Below, one piece after another: positions 12,340 to 21,105 of a stretch of DNA of 64,000 nucleotides. Positions within the stretch are counted from its first letter, which is position 1. The number at the start of each line of letters is the position of its first letter. Below the pieces are notes generated by a model, which saw only the letters and a list, made by a program, of their open reading frames with translations, did no database searches and had not been told where the DNA came from. Made by a program: the position numbers and the translations under genes. Location of the stretch: positions 28,246-92,245 of the forward strand of contig ML976756.1 of NCBI GenBank assembly GCA_010015655.1. The letters are read 5' to 3'. Source of the stretch: Bimuria novae-zelandiae CBS 107.79 (taxonomy: Eukaryota; Ascomycota; Dothideomycetes; Pleosporales; Didymosphaeriaceae).

Positions 12340-13260
12340 GATCTGTAGTTCCTAGCTATATGGCCTGGTTTGCCACATGTAAAACAAGTGCGTGTCTCGG
12401 TCCCCTATTGTCGTCGGGTTCTATCTAAGATACGTCTTTAGTTAGGCTTCTTACGATAGCCTAGAGACTTTCCTATTCCTTTCCTAATTGTATTAATTTG
12501 GTTATGGTACTAGATTCCTTCCATCGGCTGAGGTCCGTAGTTGTCTTGTCTTGGCCTAGGAGTTTGTTAATTGCGATAATTATCGTAGCTTAAGGGTAGT
12601 TTATAGCCTTATTGTCCTAACTAGTTTTATCGTATATCGCGTTTTAGTTCGTACTATTCCTTATTAATCTTAATGGCTTCCTTTAACAATGCTTCTAGTG
12701 TATCTATCTTTGCTCCGCTACGTAATAGTTCTTCGCGTAGGTTAGGTTTAAGTCCTTAATAGTACATAGTTATAAGAGTTGCTTCGTTTTAATAGATTTA
12801 ATTAGCGTGTCTGTAGAATTTAGAGTCGTATTTAGTAGCTAAGCGGGCTTGCTTAAGTTACTAGATAGCTCTTTTAGCGATAGCCTCCTAATTAGTTACT
12901 TTAAAGTACTATTTAACTTTCTTGCAGAACTTGTTATAGTCTTCTATAATTTTATTAATAGTATCTCCCTCTAAGTTCTCTTTAGCCAGGTATTAGTTAA
13001 GATATGGTCAAATCCATGCAAGGGCTAGTCCTTTTATGTAAAATACTATAAAAATGGTTTTATTAGCTTTATTTTATTCCTTCTTCGTTCCGTAGAAGTA
13101 GAAGTTAAGCTATAAGATTTATAGTTCTGTATGCTTACAGTCTCCGTAAAAAAGATTAAGTTTAGCATATAGGCTTCCCTTAATATAGGTAATAGTAGCA
13201 TTGTTGTTATTATTATTTAAGGTATTTCTTAGAATAACATCTAGTGCATTAGAAAGGGTC
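12340..13260 (-). pseudogene. Gypsy gag remnant with zinc knuckle
   Basis: At 12345-12390 the minus strand encodes Cys-Phe-Thr-Cys-Gly-Lys-Pro-Gly-His followed by Ile-Ala-Arg-Asn-Tyr. This is a CCHC nucleic-acid-binding knuckle whose last Cys has become Tyr (TGC to TAC). The region upstream in gene order (to about 13260) is a degraded capsid-like sequence with many stops. Confidence 0.75.
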
Positions 13261-13290
13261 TCGTATTCGCTTATGTTAGGGTGTTTAAGA

Positions 13291-13714
13291 TATTAAGTCC
13301 CTACAGGTAGCTAGTCTAAAATAGGGTTAAGGTTAGTTCTCTAGCAAGAGTAATATTAAAGATAAAAAAGGGTGTATTAATAGCTCGCGCTTATTAATAG
13401 GGTGTTAGTATTAAAATAAGGTGCGTTATAATTAAATTAACAAGAGCCTAAGTAAATCCAAAAGATAGATTAATAAACAGGTTAAACACGAGGTAGAAGA
13501 GTCCATCCTTATGTTCCTATATACTTAGCATGCTCGACTTGCTCGACTCGAGCGGAGCGAGCACAGCCTTGGCTTCCTGCACCTGCTCGACTTGCTCGCT
13601 TCGAGCGCTTCGAGCAGTCACGTGACTTGCCCATTGCTGTGCCACCATTGGCTCCCATAAGACCTTGGCCGTCTCAGAATGTTAGCCTGGTGATGCTAAA
13701 TACAGATCTTAACA
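13291..13714 (-). repeat. 5' LTR of the Gypsy element (424 bp)
   Basis: Read on the minus strand it begins TGTTAAGATCTG and ends GGACTTAATA, where CA has mutated to TA. It lacks the extra 53 bp present in the 1387-1863 copy. Confidence 0.92.
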
Positions 13715-13990
13715 ATGGCATAATTTAAATATCTTTACATCTAGTATATTGCTGCTTAAAAGCTACTTTGATGGTATATTCACGATGTAGCTGAAATTTT
13801 CGGTGTTCAGCCAAGGAATTTCACGTGAGCGATAGTCCACTTTTTTCCACCCATTGTAACGGCGCCTGTGCTGACTCCAGTTACCAAACGGAGGCTTGTT
13901 TAGCTGTAAAATACCGTTTTCTTGGTAGTCTGTCTCCTGTTGATCGCCGTGGGCTGACTGACAGAGCACTTTTTGTTGTTTTGTTGGGAA
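13715..13990. other. Non-coding stretch between Gypsy element and Harbinger gene
   Basis: The first ~80 bp continue the AT-rich host relic. From about 13800 the composition becomes normal, and this is probably the 5' end and promoter of the Myb-like gene. It holds the weak left-terminus candidate near 13892. No other feature is visible. Confidence 0.4.
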
Positions 13991-15145
13991 ATGGATCCTT
14001 CAACACCTCGTAACAGGCACCTTGAGAGAGTTGCTCAATCAGCGCTCGCAGAGGTCCTATTATCACTGTCCCCATCCCCGTCCCCGGCCCCAGGCACCCT
14101 ATCGTCGTCGCCGCCAGCGCTGCCGCCGCCAGTATCCCTGTCGCCGTCACCCACGCCTAGGTCTCTCAGCTCAACACCAATATCGAGGACGCGTATGGTA
14201 TGGTCTGATAGGCAACTCGAAGCTCTGCTAAGAGCTCTATGTTTCCAGGCTAGTGAGGGCAACAGAGCTGATGGCAGGTTCAAGCCACAGGCCTGGTCCT
14301 ATGCCCAGAAGAAGGTGCAGGAGTTGTCGTCCAGGCCTATCACCATAGAGCAATGCAAAGGCAAAGTCGATACCTGCAAGAAGGAGTGGCAGATATGGGC
14401 GCAGCTCCGCCAGCAATCAGGCTTTAGTGTTGTTGACGGCGTTGTTGTTGCAGATGAGGGGGCGCTCGCGGAGTACTTTGTTGCTCATCCAAAGGCGGAG
14501 AGGTATAGAGACTTTGCCTTACCGTTCGAGGACCTACACCGGGAGCTCTTCGAGGGCTACTACGCCACTGGGGAGGCGGCAAGCTCTATCGACAGGCTCC
14601 TTGCCAGCCAGGTTGCCGATTCTATAGAGGACAGTGACCCCCAGTCTTTGTCAACAGATATAGACTCTGGCAACGAGTCTCAAGGGCGTAAACGGGCTGC
14701 CACAATGGCGGCGGAGAGGCGAGAGAAGCGTACCAGGAAACTCACGGCAAAGGACCAGATAGGAATGAGGCTAGACAATATAGCAAGGCAGATCAGGGAG
14801 CTTGCAACTGCTTTTAAGACTCGTGACTATCAGTAAGAGGCTCTAGAGCGGTTCCAGATAGAGTACTCAGCGTTGGACACCCGCCTGGGGATGCCTGTAC
14901 TTGAGAGCTTCATGGTGGAGCTAAACGCGAAGTTCTGGGTCAATCTGAAGACGCCGCAGCTACAGAAAGCGTGGGTAAAGCAGCGTATCGACGCTCTGTT
15001 GAAGGACGAGGCTTATAGTGATCTCCGGGAGAGCGTAGAGGCGTTGGACTGGAGTAGCAGCGGCAAGTTGAGTAGAAGGCGCGCTCAGGATCTGGCGGAG
15101 AGGAATATGTCTATACCTAGCGAGCTATGCCAAGACTCGCGATAG
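13991..15145 (+). pseudogene. Harbinger accessory Myb/SANT-like protein, one in-frame stop
   Basis: I chose the Met at 13991 (Met-Asp-Pro-Ser-Thr). An in-frame Met at 13973 is also possible. A Pro/Ser-rich N-terminus (about residues 25-65) is followed by a Myb/SANT-like trihelix (about 68-150) with the helix-spacing tryptophans of this family (Val-Trp-Ser-Asp, Ala-Trp-Ser-Tyr, Lys-Glu-Trp-Gln-Ile-Trp). An acidic middle and a basic segment (Arg-Lys-Arg...Lys-Arg-Thr-Arg-Lys) come next. TAA at 14834-14836 stops the frame, which then continues open to 15145. A CAA-to-TAA transition explains it. Such proteins help PIF/Harbinger transposases bind DNA and enter the nucleus. The partner transposase lies convergently at 15548. 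Confidence 0.8.
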
Positions 15146-15423
15146 TGGTCCGTGCGTAGCTAGTGTTTTGCGCGTTTTCTCGCTCAGTTACGTAGATCTG
15201 TCTGCATTACACCTCTAATCAGCCACCTATACATATAAAACAACAATATACTTCCTAATTATACTGGTTTATAGTAGTAAATCGCTATTAATAGGAAACT
15301 AATCGTCTTTATAAGTGTTTAATAGGTAAATAGCCAGATAGAGGCGCGTAACTTGGTAAGAGTTAGATTGATATCGATTTGATAGCTCCGTTAGCTACCT
15401 CTACTGCTCCTTCTCCTCAACAC
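15146..15423. other. Intergenic spacer inside the Harbinger element
   Basis: Mixed composition, partly AT-rich with RIP-like TAA/TTA. No gene or RNA is recognised. It is the 3' region of the Myb-like gene. Confidence 0.4.
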
Positions 15424-15544
15424 CACACCTTCTCCCATACCTTCTCCCACACCTTCTCCCACACCTTCTCCCACACCTTCTCCCACNNNNNNNNNNACCT
15501 TCTCCCACACCTTCTCCCACACCTTCTCCCACACCTTCTCCCAC
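15424..15544. repeat. 12-bp minisatellite (ACCTTCTCCCAC)n with assembly gap
   Basis: About nine readable copies of the 12-mer ACCTTCTCCCAC (one variant, CCATACC) run across the interval. Ten Ns at 15487-15496 lie inside it, so the true copy number is unknown. It sits between the two convergent Harbinger genes, within three bases of the transposase stop. The plus strand can be read as a Pro/His/Leu-rich frame, but that is repeat, not a gene. Confidence 0.9.
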
Positions 15545-15547
15545 TTC

Positions 15548-16590
15548 CTACACGCCTAGGACCTGCCGCGCTCGCTGGTAATCGTTCCACATGCTCTCTG
15601 TTATCTGCTCCCTTCTTGCGTCCATACTGACTTCTTCTGCAGCCAGATTTCTGCGATCTTCAGCGTCTTGTTGCACCGCGTCAAGCTCCTCACGTTCGTG
15701 CTCCTCTAGCTCTTCCACATCGTCTCCCACAGCGTACACAGAGTTGATCAGGTTATAGACCGCCACTAGGGCATACACAAGCTTCGTCTGTGTTTCAATA
15801 TCAAACTCATGAGGACGATTAAATATCCGCCAACGCCGCTTAAAAACACCAAAGGTACGCTCAACAACGTTCCTTAGGGAGCTGTAGCAATAGTTAAATA
15901 GCTCCCTAGGTGTCCTCGCGTCTCTGCCCACCTCCCTGATCTCCCGAAGGTGATACCAGACACCTCGATATGGTGTGAGCAGCTGCGGGCTGTTGGTGTA
16001 CCCTGCGTCGGCAAGAAAGTATCTCCCATCAGGCACCTCAAAGCCTTTGGTGTAGGCGTCTTGGAGCACCTTACCGTCATGGGCACTCCCCTCCCAGCCT
16101 GCCAACACGTATAAGAAGTTCATATCAAAGTCCACAACAGCGAGGACGTTTTGAGTCAGGTCTCCATACCGATTGCGGTATCTCTTATGGTCTCTCTGGG
16201 GCACAAATATCGGGATATGCGTGCCGTCCAGCGCTCCTATGCAGTCTTTAAAGTAGGGCCAAAATCTGCTCTCCTCCGCAACCTGCTCAGGGACCTCTAT
16301 CGATGGGCCCTTGACGACGATCTTATACAGGCGCAGCATGGCGTTGAGGACTTTATGAAAGTTCCGGCTAATAGTCTCCATAGAGTGGCCTACTTTTTTT
16401 CGATAGTTACGCCAGGACGCCCTATTAGAGCATATATATAGAAACGTGAGTAGTTTCTCCTCTATAGAGACGTTGCCGTCCTTAATAAGTTGCTTATCTA
16501 TCACAGACCGAAGGAGCTTTTCCCATGCCTCTAGCTAAAGTCGCAACTCCTTAAAAAGCTGCTAGTGGTTGCTTATACAGTCTCTCAACC
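15548..16590 (-). pseudogene. PIF/Harbinger transposase (DDE_4 nuclease), N-terminus broken
   Basis: The open part, 15548-16504, gives about 318 residues with the full nuclease fold of this family: Gly-Ala-Leu-Asp-Gly-Thr-His (first Asp), Ala-Asp-Ala-Gly-Tyr-Thr-Asn (second Asp) and Asn-Val-Val-Glu-Arg-Thr-Phe-Gly-Val-Phe-Lys-Arg (Glu). The catalytic triad is therefore intact. There is no ATG at the start of the open part. Reading upstream in the same frame the protein clearly continues (Gln-Leu-Phe-Lys-Glu-Leu-Arg-Leu, then Leu-Glu-Ala-Trp-Glu-Lys), but through TAG at 16535-16537 and TAG at 16562-16564, each one CAG-to-TAG change. The C-terminal tail is acidic. It would cut and paste the element but cannot be made full length. 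Beyond about 16600 the frame is lost in AT-rich sequence. Confidence 0.85.
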
Positions 16591-17019
16591 ACGCCGTACC
16601 TCGCCGTTAATTAGTATCCCGCTTATTTATACCTATTAGACGCTTCTTGTTAGTATAGTATTTGGATAATATGGTGGTAATAGTGCTCAGAGCACTAACG
16701 ATAGCTATGCTAATAGCACGCCTTTAGGGATCTATATTAACAAAAATCTTAGATAGAGAGCAATAATAACAGGAGGCACGTAACGCCTCTAATAGTAAAA
16801 TTAACTTCTAAAAATAAGTTATGCTATTAGAAACGCAAGATGTTAAATCTAGCCCGTGTTATAGTCTAGCAAGATTTATTTTAGCAGACAATTACTAATA
16901 AATTTTACCTCCGTTTACTCTCCTATTAGATGTTTAAAACCAAACACGTCGCCGATTACACTCCGTTTTCAAAACGGCGTTAACTATCGGAGCCACTACC
17001 GGAGCAGCCAAACAGGCCC
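16591..17019. other. Right end of Harbinger element, AT-rich then intact terminus
   Basis: 16591-16900 is RIP-like AT-rich DNA with no readable gene and probably held the transposase promoter and first codons. From about 16945 to 17019 composition is normal and contains short inverted words (ACTCCGTTTTC/AAAACGGCG) and the terminal motif GGGCCTGTTTGG on the minus strand. Confidence 0.5.
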
Positions 17020-17151
17020 TAAGTGAACGCGCGCTACGAAGTGGCTAGGTTAATCCCAATGCAAAAGAGCCGGAACATTACCAGTATTGTCCTCTCGCCT
17101 AGCCCAAGACCGTCAAATTATCAAAAAAAAAAATTGAAGCAAAAGAAAATC

Positions 17152-17242
17152 TGACCCACACCTGATTCGAACAGGTAACCTTCAGGAAACTCCAGCTAGC
17201 TTAGCTCTGGAATCTGACGCGCTACCGTTGCGCCAGCGGGCC
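17152..17242 (-). tRNA. tRNA-Trp (anticodon CCA) with a 19-nt intron
   Basis: Read on the minus strand from 17242: acceptor GGCCCGC pairs with GTGGGTC (two G-T wobbles) and discriminator A. The D-arm is GCGC/GCGC, the anticodon stem starts TCAGA, and the loop is TTCCAG+A with CCA as anticodon. The T-arm is ACCTG-TTCGAAT-CAGGT. The total is 91 nt against 72 for the mature body, leaving a 19-nt intron just 3' of the anticodon at the canonical position. One weak pair closes the anticodon stem next to the intron. A poly-A/T run near 17121-17133 downstream could serve as a Pol III terminator. It lies 133 bp from the Harbinger right end. Confidence 0.93.
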
Positions 17243-18255
17243 CCATCCGTCAAACCATGGAACCAACGAAGTCAATAGACTCACACGACGGATAAGAAAC
17301 TGTTCGCACATGTAATAGATACACATGCACATTCTGGGAAGCGAAGGGTTAAAGCTGGGATTTTGGGAGGGGAAGCGGGGCTAAGGGGATTTAGATGGTG
17401 GGTGGAAGGGTGGGGTTTTCGCTTAGGAGGTTGGTGCTGGTTTTTGTAGGGTGGTGATTGGACTGGTCGGGTCGGGTTGGGTCGGGGAATGGGACGACGA
17501 TGATGGAAAGCAGTATGTTATGGGAGCATGTCTTGGGTACACATAAAGAGAATAAAACTTGGTCTATCAGATGGAATGCATAATGCAGGTAATACTGTTA
17601 ATAGAATCCGACAAAGACGTGCTTTTGGTGTAGGCTGGCCCCGGATACGTCGGGTGGTATGCAAGCCGCGCGTAGCTGAGCACGTAGAAAGCTGCATCTC
17701 TTGTGAGGTGGCATGGCCTTAAGAGATTTATGTGCAGGTGGTGTTAGGTCGGATAAGGGGTCATACCTATCCTCTGCGCACCGGGGATAAAAAGCTACAA
17801 GCAAGTCATGTGCCGGCAAAGTGCAAGCGTCCCTTCTGGCAGGTTTCATATGGACATATCCAATTATGTATAATTTCTTAATGTATATGGCAGTCCATGG
17901 TTCTGCCCAGGCAGAACGGTGGTGAGGATATGTTACCTATTCAAAAGGTTACCCATTAGATCGAATCATTTATCTAGTAGCAGCAAAGAGCGTTCCGTAG
18001 ATGTTCGGAATGGCCTTTGCATTTGCACTGGAAGATAGGGGAAACATGTTTGAACTTTGTATTCTCGATGGTGTTGTGTTTACAGTCACCATCGCTTTCA
18101 TTCTCTTATCGATAAGAGGCGCGCTGGCCTTCCGCCAACGTCACAATCTAAAACAAACGCAATCGACAACCCGCTTGCCGCCGGCAACCCACATACCCAT
18201 TGACTCTCACGCGCCCTGCGTGTGCGTGCCATTTGCCCGTGCGCATCACCGCAAA
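17243..18255. other. Intergenic: tRNA flank, G-rich block, promoter of the nucleolar protein gene
   Basis: No protein gene is supported. The reading frame of the downstream gene is open back to an ATG at 18001, but those extra 85 codons look like untranslated leader. A G-rich block lies at 17346-17490 (listed separately), and (GGGTC)n-like runs at 17465-17490. The rest is ordinary promoter DNA. Confidence 0.5.
17346..17416 (+). other. G-run cluster, potential G-quadruplex
   Basis: Nine runs of three or more G occur within about 71 bp, with short loops. A further GGGTC-rich stretch follows at 17460-17490. Plus-strand DNA could fold as G4. It lies 100-250 bp upstream (5') of the tRNA gene and about 850 bp from the next start codon. 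Function is unknown. Confidence 0.55.
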
Positions 18256-20415
18256 ATGCTAGTAACGGTCGAGGTTCCCCCGCTCGTCGCGACAGACGAC
18301 GACGCCATCTCTGAAGCGGAGCCCAATGTTTCCAAGCCGCGCAAGTTTGCACTGGTTGTCCGCGACAGGGAAAAGCTCGAAGACGTATGGTACAAGATTG
18401 AAGAGCGGTACAAAAAGAATTATCTCTGGCCGCAGCAATACGCCTTCTTCAGCATCGATCGGTTACAAAATGGCTGGCACGCGGACGTGGATCTCACCGA
18501 CACTGTGGGCGCCGTCTTCGACAATGTGCCCGTCACGGACTGCATTCTCCGCGTCATTCCGAGCTACCGTGCCTGCGACGCGTCTCTGCCACCCACGAGC
18601 AACCTGCGTCCGACCCCGACGAAACGCGCGCCCCGGTCTAGCTATGGCGCGACCCCTCGAAATCGCGCACTGGGCCAAGAGATGACCCCAATCGCCGGTG
18701 AAGGGCTTACTTGGAGTGGAAAGAAAGGCGTGGGCCGCAAGCGAAAGCGGAGCTCCGTATCTCCTCCGGACTCCCTTCGCCGCAGCAAGCCCGACTTCAG
18801 GGAACGCGCAAAGTCTGGATCCCCCGAGCTGGGACTCGTCCGTCCTGCCGCTCCGGCCAATCCCTACGAGAAGCTCAGCTACGCGACGTTGGTACAGGTG
18901 GTCAAGGGTCGTGGCCTTCCGCTTGGAGGAAACGGGCAGCGCAGCAAGAAGTACCTCTTGCGGGTGTTGAATGAGTATGATATTGCCCAGAAGAGGCGGA
19001 GTGGTCGAGGTGAGTTGGCTGTTTTATCCAAGGGCAGATCATGCTCGTTCTGGCTGCTAACACGCCCAGGAGATTTCGAGCTTCATGACGAAAGTGATAA
19101 AGACGAAGACGCCGACGAAGAGAACGCCTACTGGGCAGACTCCCTCGATGAAGACGCCCAGGAAGAGAACCCCCACAAAGAAGACGCCCGCGAAGAGGAT
19201 GTTCTCGATGACGCCCGCGGAGAGAGCGCCCAAGACGAGGAGGCCCACGAGGCAGACGCCCATGAAGAGGATGTTCTCGATGAGGACGCTCACAACGAGG
19301 ACGCCCACATGGAGAACGCTCCCGAAGAGGATGCTCACGACGAAGATGCTCACATAGAGAACACCCAGGAGGAAGACGCCCACGCTGATGCAGACGAAGA
19401 TGCCGACGACGCCGACGCCCAGGCTGCTGCAGACGAAGATGCAGACGATGAAGATGCTCAAGTAGAAAATACCCAGGAGGAAGTCGCCCACGCTGATGCA
19501 GACGAAGATGCCGATGAAGAGACCGAGAAAAAATCTCGATTCGCTTCATCCCCGCTTGCCTCGCGAGAGCCGGCACGGTGGACAGCCCACTCGCCCTCTC
19601 GCCTCCGCCAAGCGACTTCAGAAGCCTCCACCCCATCTCGAGCTTCCTCTCCTTCTCCGTCGCCAGCTGTCTCGCCGCCACAACCTCACCTGAAAGACGA
19701 GGCGGGCGATGACGAAGACCCCAGCAGCGACGACGATGAGGACACGAATGGTGGTGCCAACAGCACCACCTCACTCTCAGAGCAGGAAGATCGCAAACCA
19801 ACACAACCGCTTGTGAACCGCACCCCTTCACCCACGCCTCCCGATGCCTCCATCCAGGTCCCAGCCAGCGTCGTCGTCCCCGCGTCCCAGACGACGCCCA
19901 AGCAAACACATGTGCCAGCGTCTCAACCACTTCCACGCACGACGCAGCCCAACGGCACCTCGGTCCCCTCGTCGTCGCAGCCCACTTTCCGCGCCGTGAA
20001 CTCTCCCGAGCACTCCAAAACCCGCATGGCGCTCCTCAACCGACCCTCCATTCCCTCTGCATCGCAACCCTCCCTGCGCACTCTGCACTCTCAATCTCCC
20101 GTACCCTTACCCGCACCCCGCGCATTCCCCTCTGCCTCTCAGCCCTCATCCCGCACAGTGCACTCTCCCGGGGTTTCCAAGACCGTACGCCCGCCGCGCA
20201 CATCGTACACGTCGCTCAAAGACATGCTGCACAACACGTACAGCAAGGGTCTCGCGTCCTCTGCACCGTCACAGCCACAGCCACGGACGTTCTCGTTGAC
20301 GCAGACGACGACGAAGAAGAAGTTGCCTGATGGGCTGCAAGAGGATGATAGCGAGGATGAGAGTAGTAGCAGTAGTAGTACGAGCACGGATAACGAGGAA
20401 GAGGAAGAGAAATGA
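18256..20415 (+). CDS. Net1/Tof2/Dnt1-type nucleolar protein (Cdc14-binding N-terminal domain)
   Basis: Exons 18256-19009 and 19070-20415, giving 699 residues. The 60-bp intron (GTGAGT...CTAAC...CCCAG) is a multiple of three and so invisible to simple ORF calling. Residues about 20-105 match the conserved N-terminal domain of Net1/Tof2/Dnt1 proteins, with Glu-Asp-Val-Trp-Tyr-Lys-Ile-Glu-Glu-Arg-Tyr-Lys-Lys-Asn-Tyr-Leu and Ile-Asp-Arg-Leu-Gln-Asn-Gly. In yeasts this group anchors Cdc14 phosphatase in the nucleolus and acts on rDNA silencing and exit from mitosis. Around residues 205-245 a SAP-like helix pair (Leu-Ser-Tyr-Ala-Thr-Leu...Gly-Leu-Pro) suggests DNA contact. An Asp/Glu-rich repeat tract and a long Ser/Pro-rich disordered tail follow. 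I chose 18256 because conservation starts soon after it; an in-frame ATG at 18001 is less likely. Confidence 0.82.
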   Translation: MLVTVEVPPLVATDDDAISEAEPNVSKPRKFALVVRDREKLEDVWYKIEERYKKNYLWPQQYAFFSIDRLQNGWHADVDLTDTVGAVFDNVPVTDCILRVIPSYRACDASLPPTSNLRPTPTKRAPRSSYGATPRNRALGQEMTPIAGEGLTWSGKKGVGRKRKRSSVSPPDSLRRSKPDFRERAKSGSPELGLVRPAAPANPYEKLSYATLVQVVKGRGLPLGGNGQRSKKYLLRVLNEYDIAQKRRSGRGELAVLSKGRSCSFWLLTRPGDFELHDESDKDEDADEENAYWADSLDEDAQEENPHKEDAREEDVLDDARGESAQDEEAHEADAHEEDVLDEDAHNEDAHMENAPEEDAHDEDAHIENTQEEDAHADADEDADDADAQAAADEDADDEDAQVENTQEEVAHADADEDADEETEKKSRFASSPLASREPARWTAHSPSRLRQATSEASTPSRASSPSPSPAVSPPQPHLKDEAGDDEDPSSDDDEDTNGGANSTTSLSEQEDRKPTQPLVNRTPSPTPPDASIQVPASVVVPASQTTPKQTHVPASQPLPRTTQPNGTSVPSSSQPTFRAVNSPEHSKTRMALLNRPSIPSASQPSLRTLHSQSPVPLPAPRAFPSASQPSSRTVHSPGVSKTVRPPRTSYTSLKDMLHNTYSKGLASSAPSQPQPRTFSLTQTTTKKKLPDGLQEDDSEDESSSSSSTSTDNEEEEEK
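19090..19530 (+). repeat. In-gene acidic minisatellite (Glu-Asp-Ala-His type units)
   Basis: Imperfect 15-bp units (GAAGATGCTCACGAC-like) encode Glu/Asp-Asp-Ala-His/Gln repeats. A larger block around GCTGATGCAGACGAAGATGC is repeated about 110 bp apart (19385 and 19493). The tract makes a long acidic linker in the Net1/Dnt1-type protein and is likely to vary in copy number between strains. Confidence 0.85.
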
Positions 20416-21105
20416 CTATCCCCCCGCCGAGGAGGCTGCTGTGTTTTGTAATGGTAATGGGAACGCGAAATCCGCCGGCATGCAGTGGAATTTAGTGTTT
20501 TAATATGGAGAGACTCGGTGGGATGAACGCGCGGCTTGAGCGTCCCGAGGCGTCCGGGGGAGGGACTCAGAAACAGGGGTGGACGGCTTGACAGCACAGA
20601 CAGGGTCGCGATGCGCCGTTGAGGTTTTTGTTTGGGCATCCAAGTGTAATTATAATAGGTACACGATATATATCCCGAGTGGGTGGGCACTAGGCAGCGG
20701 TTCTTTACGAAGACGTAGGAAGCTCTGCGGGCGCGAACAGCTAGCTACCGCATCACCCTGTAATATCAAACTTCAAGAAGGCGATTCATGTAGATGTTTC
20801 ATGTTAATGGTTGGCTCAACGACACTCACATTTGGATTTGGATTCTTTACATATTCTAGCAGACTATACACACTCCCGTCTCTATCGCCATGCCATGCAA
20901 CTCCAACCGCCACCCTCCTCTTACCACGGGCACTTGTCCTGAAACTATGCCCGTTTGTGCGTGGGTCCTATGCTTGAACCCAACGTATTCGGGTTTGTAT
21001 ATCTATGTATGTGATGTATATCCTAAATGCAGCTGCCAACGCAATGCAACAACACAGCTCTAGTCTGCCTAATATGATACAATCCCCCTTCACCCCCTAG
21101 CCACT
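20416..21105. other. Intergenic between convergent genes
   Basis: Holds the 3' UTRs of the plus-strand nucleolar gene and the minus-strand Ca2+-ATPase. The 132-codon frame at 20579-20977 has no recognisable features. Nothing else is seen. Confidence 0.6.

Larger units (their letters stand above)
1387..13714 (-). mobile_element. Ty3/Gypsy LTR retrotransposon, full length, RIP-inactivated
   Basis: Two related LTRs (1387-1863 and 13291-13714) bound the element and are flanked by the 5-bp duplication ATGGC (1382-1386 and 13715-13719). The internal coding traces all read on the minus strand: gag with a CCHC knuckle near 12345-12390, then pol with reverse transcriptase near 4.8-5.2 kb, the order expected for Gypsy. 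A purine-rich tract lies next to the 3' LTR (about 1864-1880 read on the minus strand). Without its two nested insertions the element is about 6.75 kb. It is dead: LTR termini have become TA instead of CA, and the coding region is saturated with stops. Confidence 0.93.
13973..17019. mobile_element. PIF/Harbinger DNA transposon, left end not resolved
   Basis: A Myb/SANT-like gene (plus strand) and a DDE_4-type transposase gene (minus strand) converge, the two-gene layout of PIF/Harbinger elements. The right end at 17019 reads, on the minus strand, GGGCCTGTTTGGCTGCTCC, a Harbinger-like terminus, and is followed by TAA (17020-17022), which could be half of a 3-bp target duplication. I could not find a clean left inverted repeat. 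The best candidate is a degraded block near 13892-13906, with three transitions in 15 bases but no TAA next to it. RIP is light compared with the neighbouring Gypsy, so this copy is younger or was mostly spared. Confidence 0.7.

Noticed and set aside
13892..13906. Left terminal repeat of the Harbinger element
   Set aside because: Similar to the right terminus by transitions only, but too short and without the matching TAA target site; kept only as a candidate.
15424..15544. Possible CRISPR-like array
   Set aside because: Direct 12-bp head-to-tail repeats without spacers, in a eukaryotic transposon; a minisatellite.
15379..15630. Plus-strand frame through the minisatellite
   Set aside because: Its protein is only the 12-bp repeat translated across an assembly gap, and it overlaps the transposase gene.
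18001..18255. 85-codon N-terminal extension with a hydrophobic stretch on the nucleolar protein
   Set aside because: In frame and open, but the conserved domain starts just after the ATG at 18256, and a membrane segment does not fit a nucleolar protein; probably leader.
18902..19936. 344-codon minus-strand frame opposite the nucleolar protein gene
   Set aside because: Arg/Leu/His-rich mirror of the acidic repeat tract; a shadow frame of the real gene.
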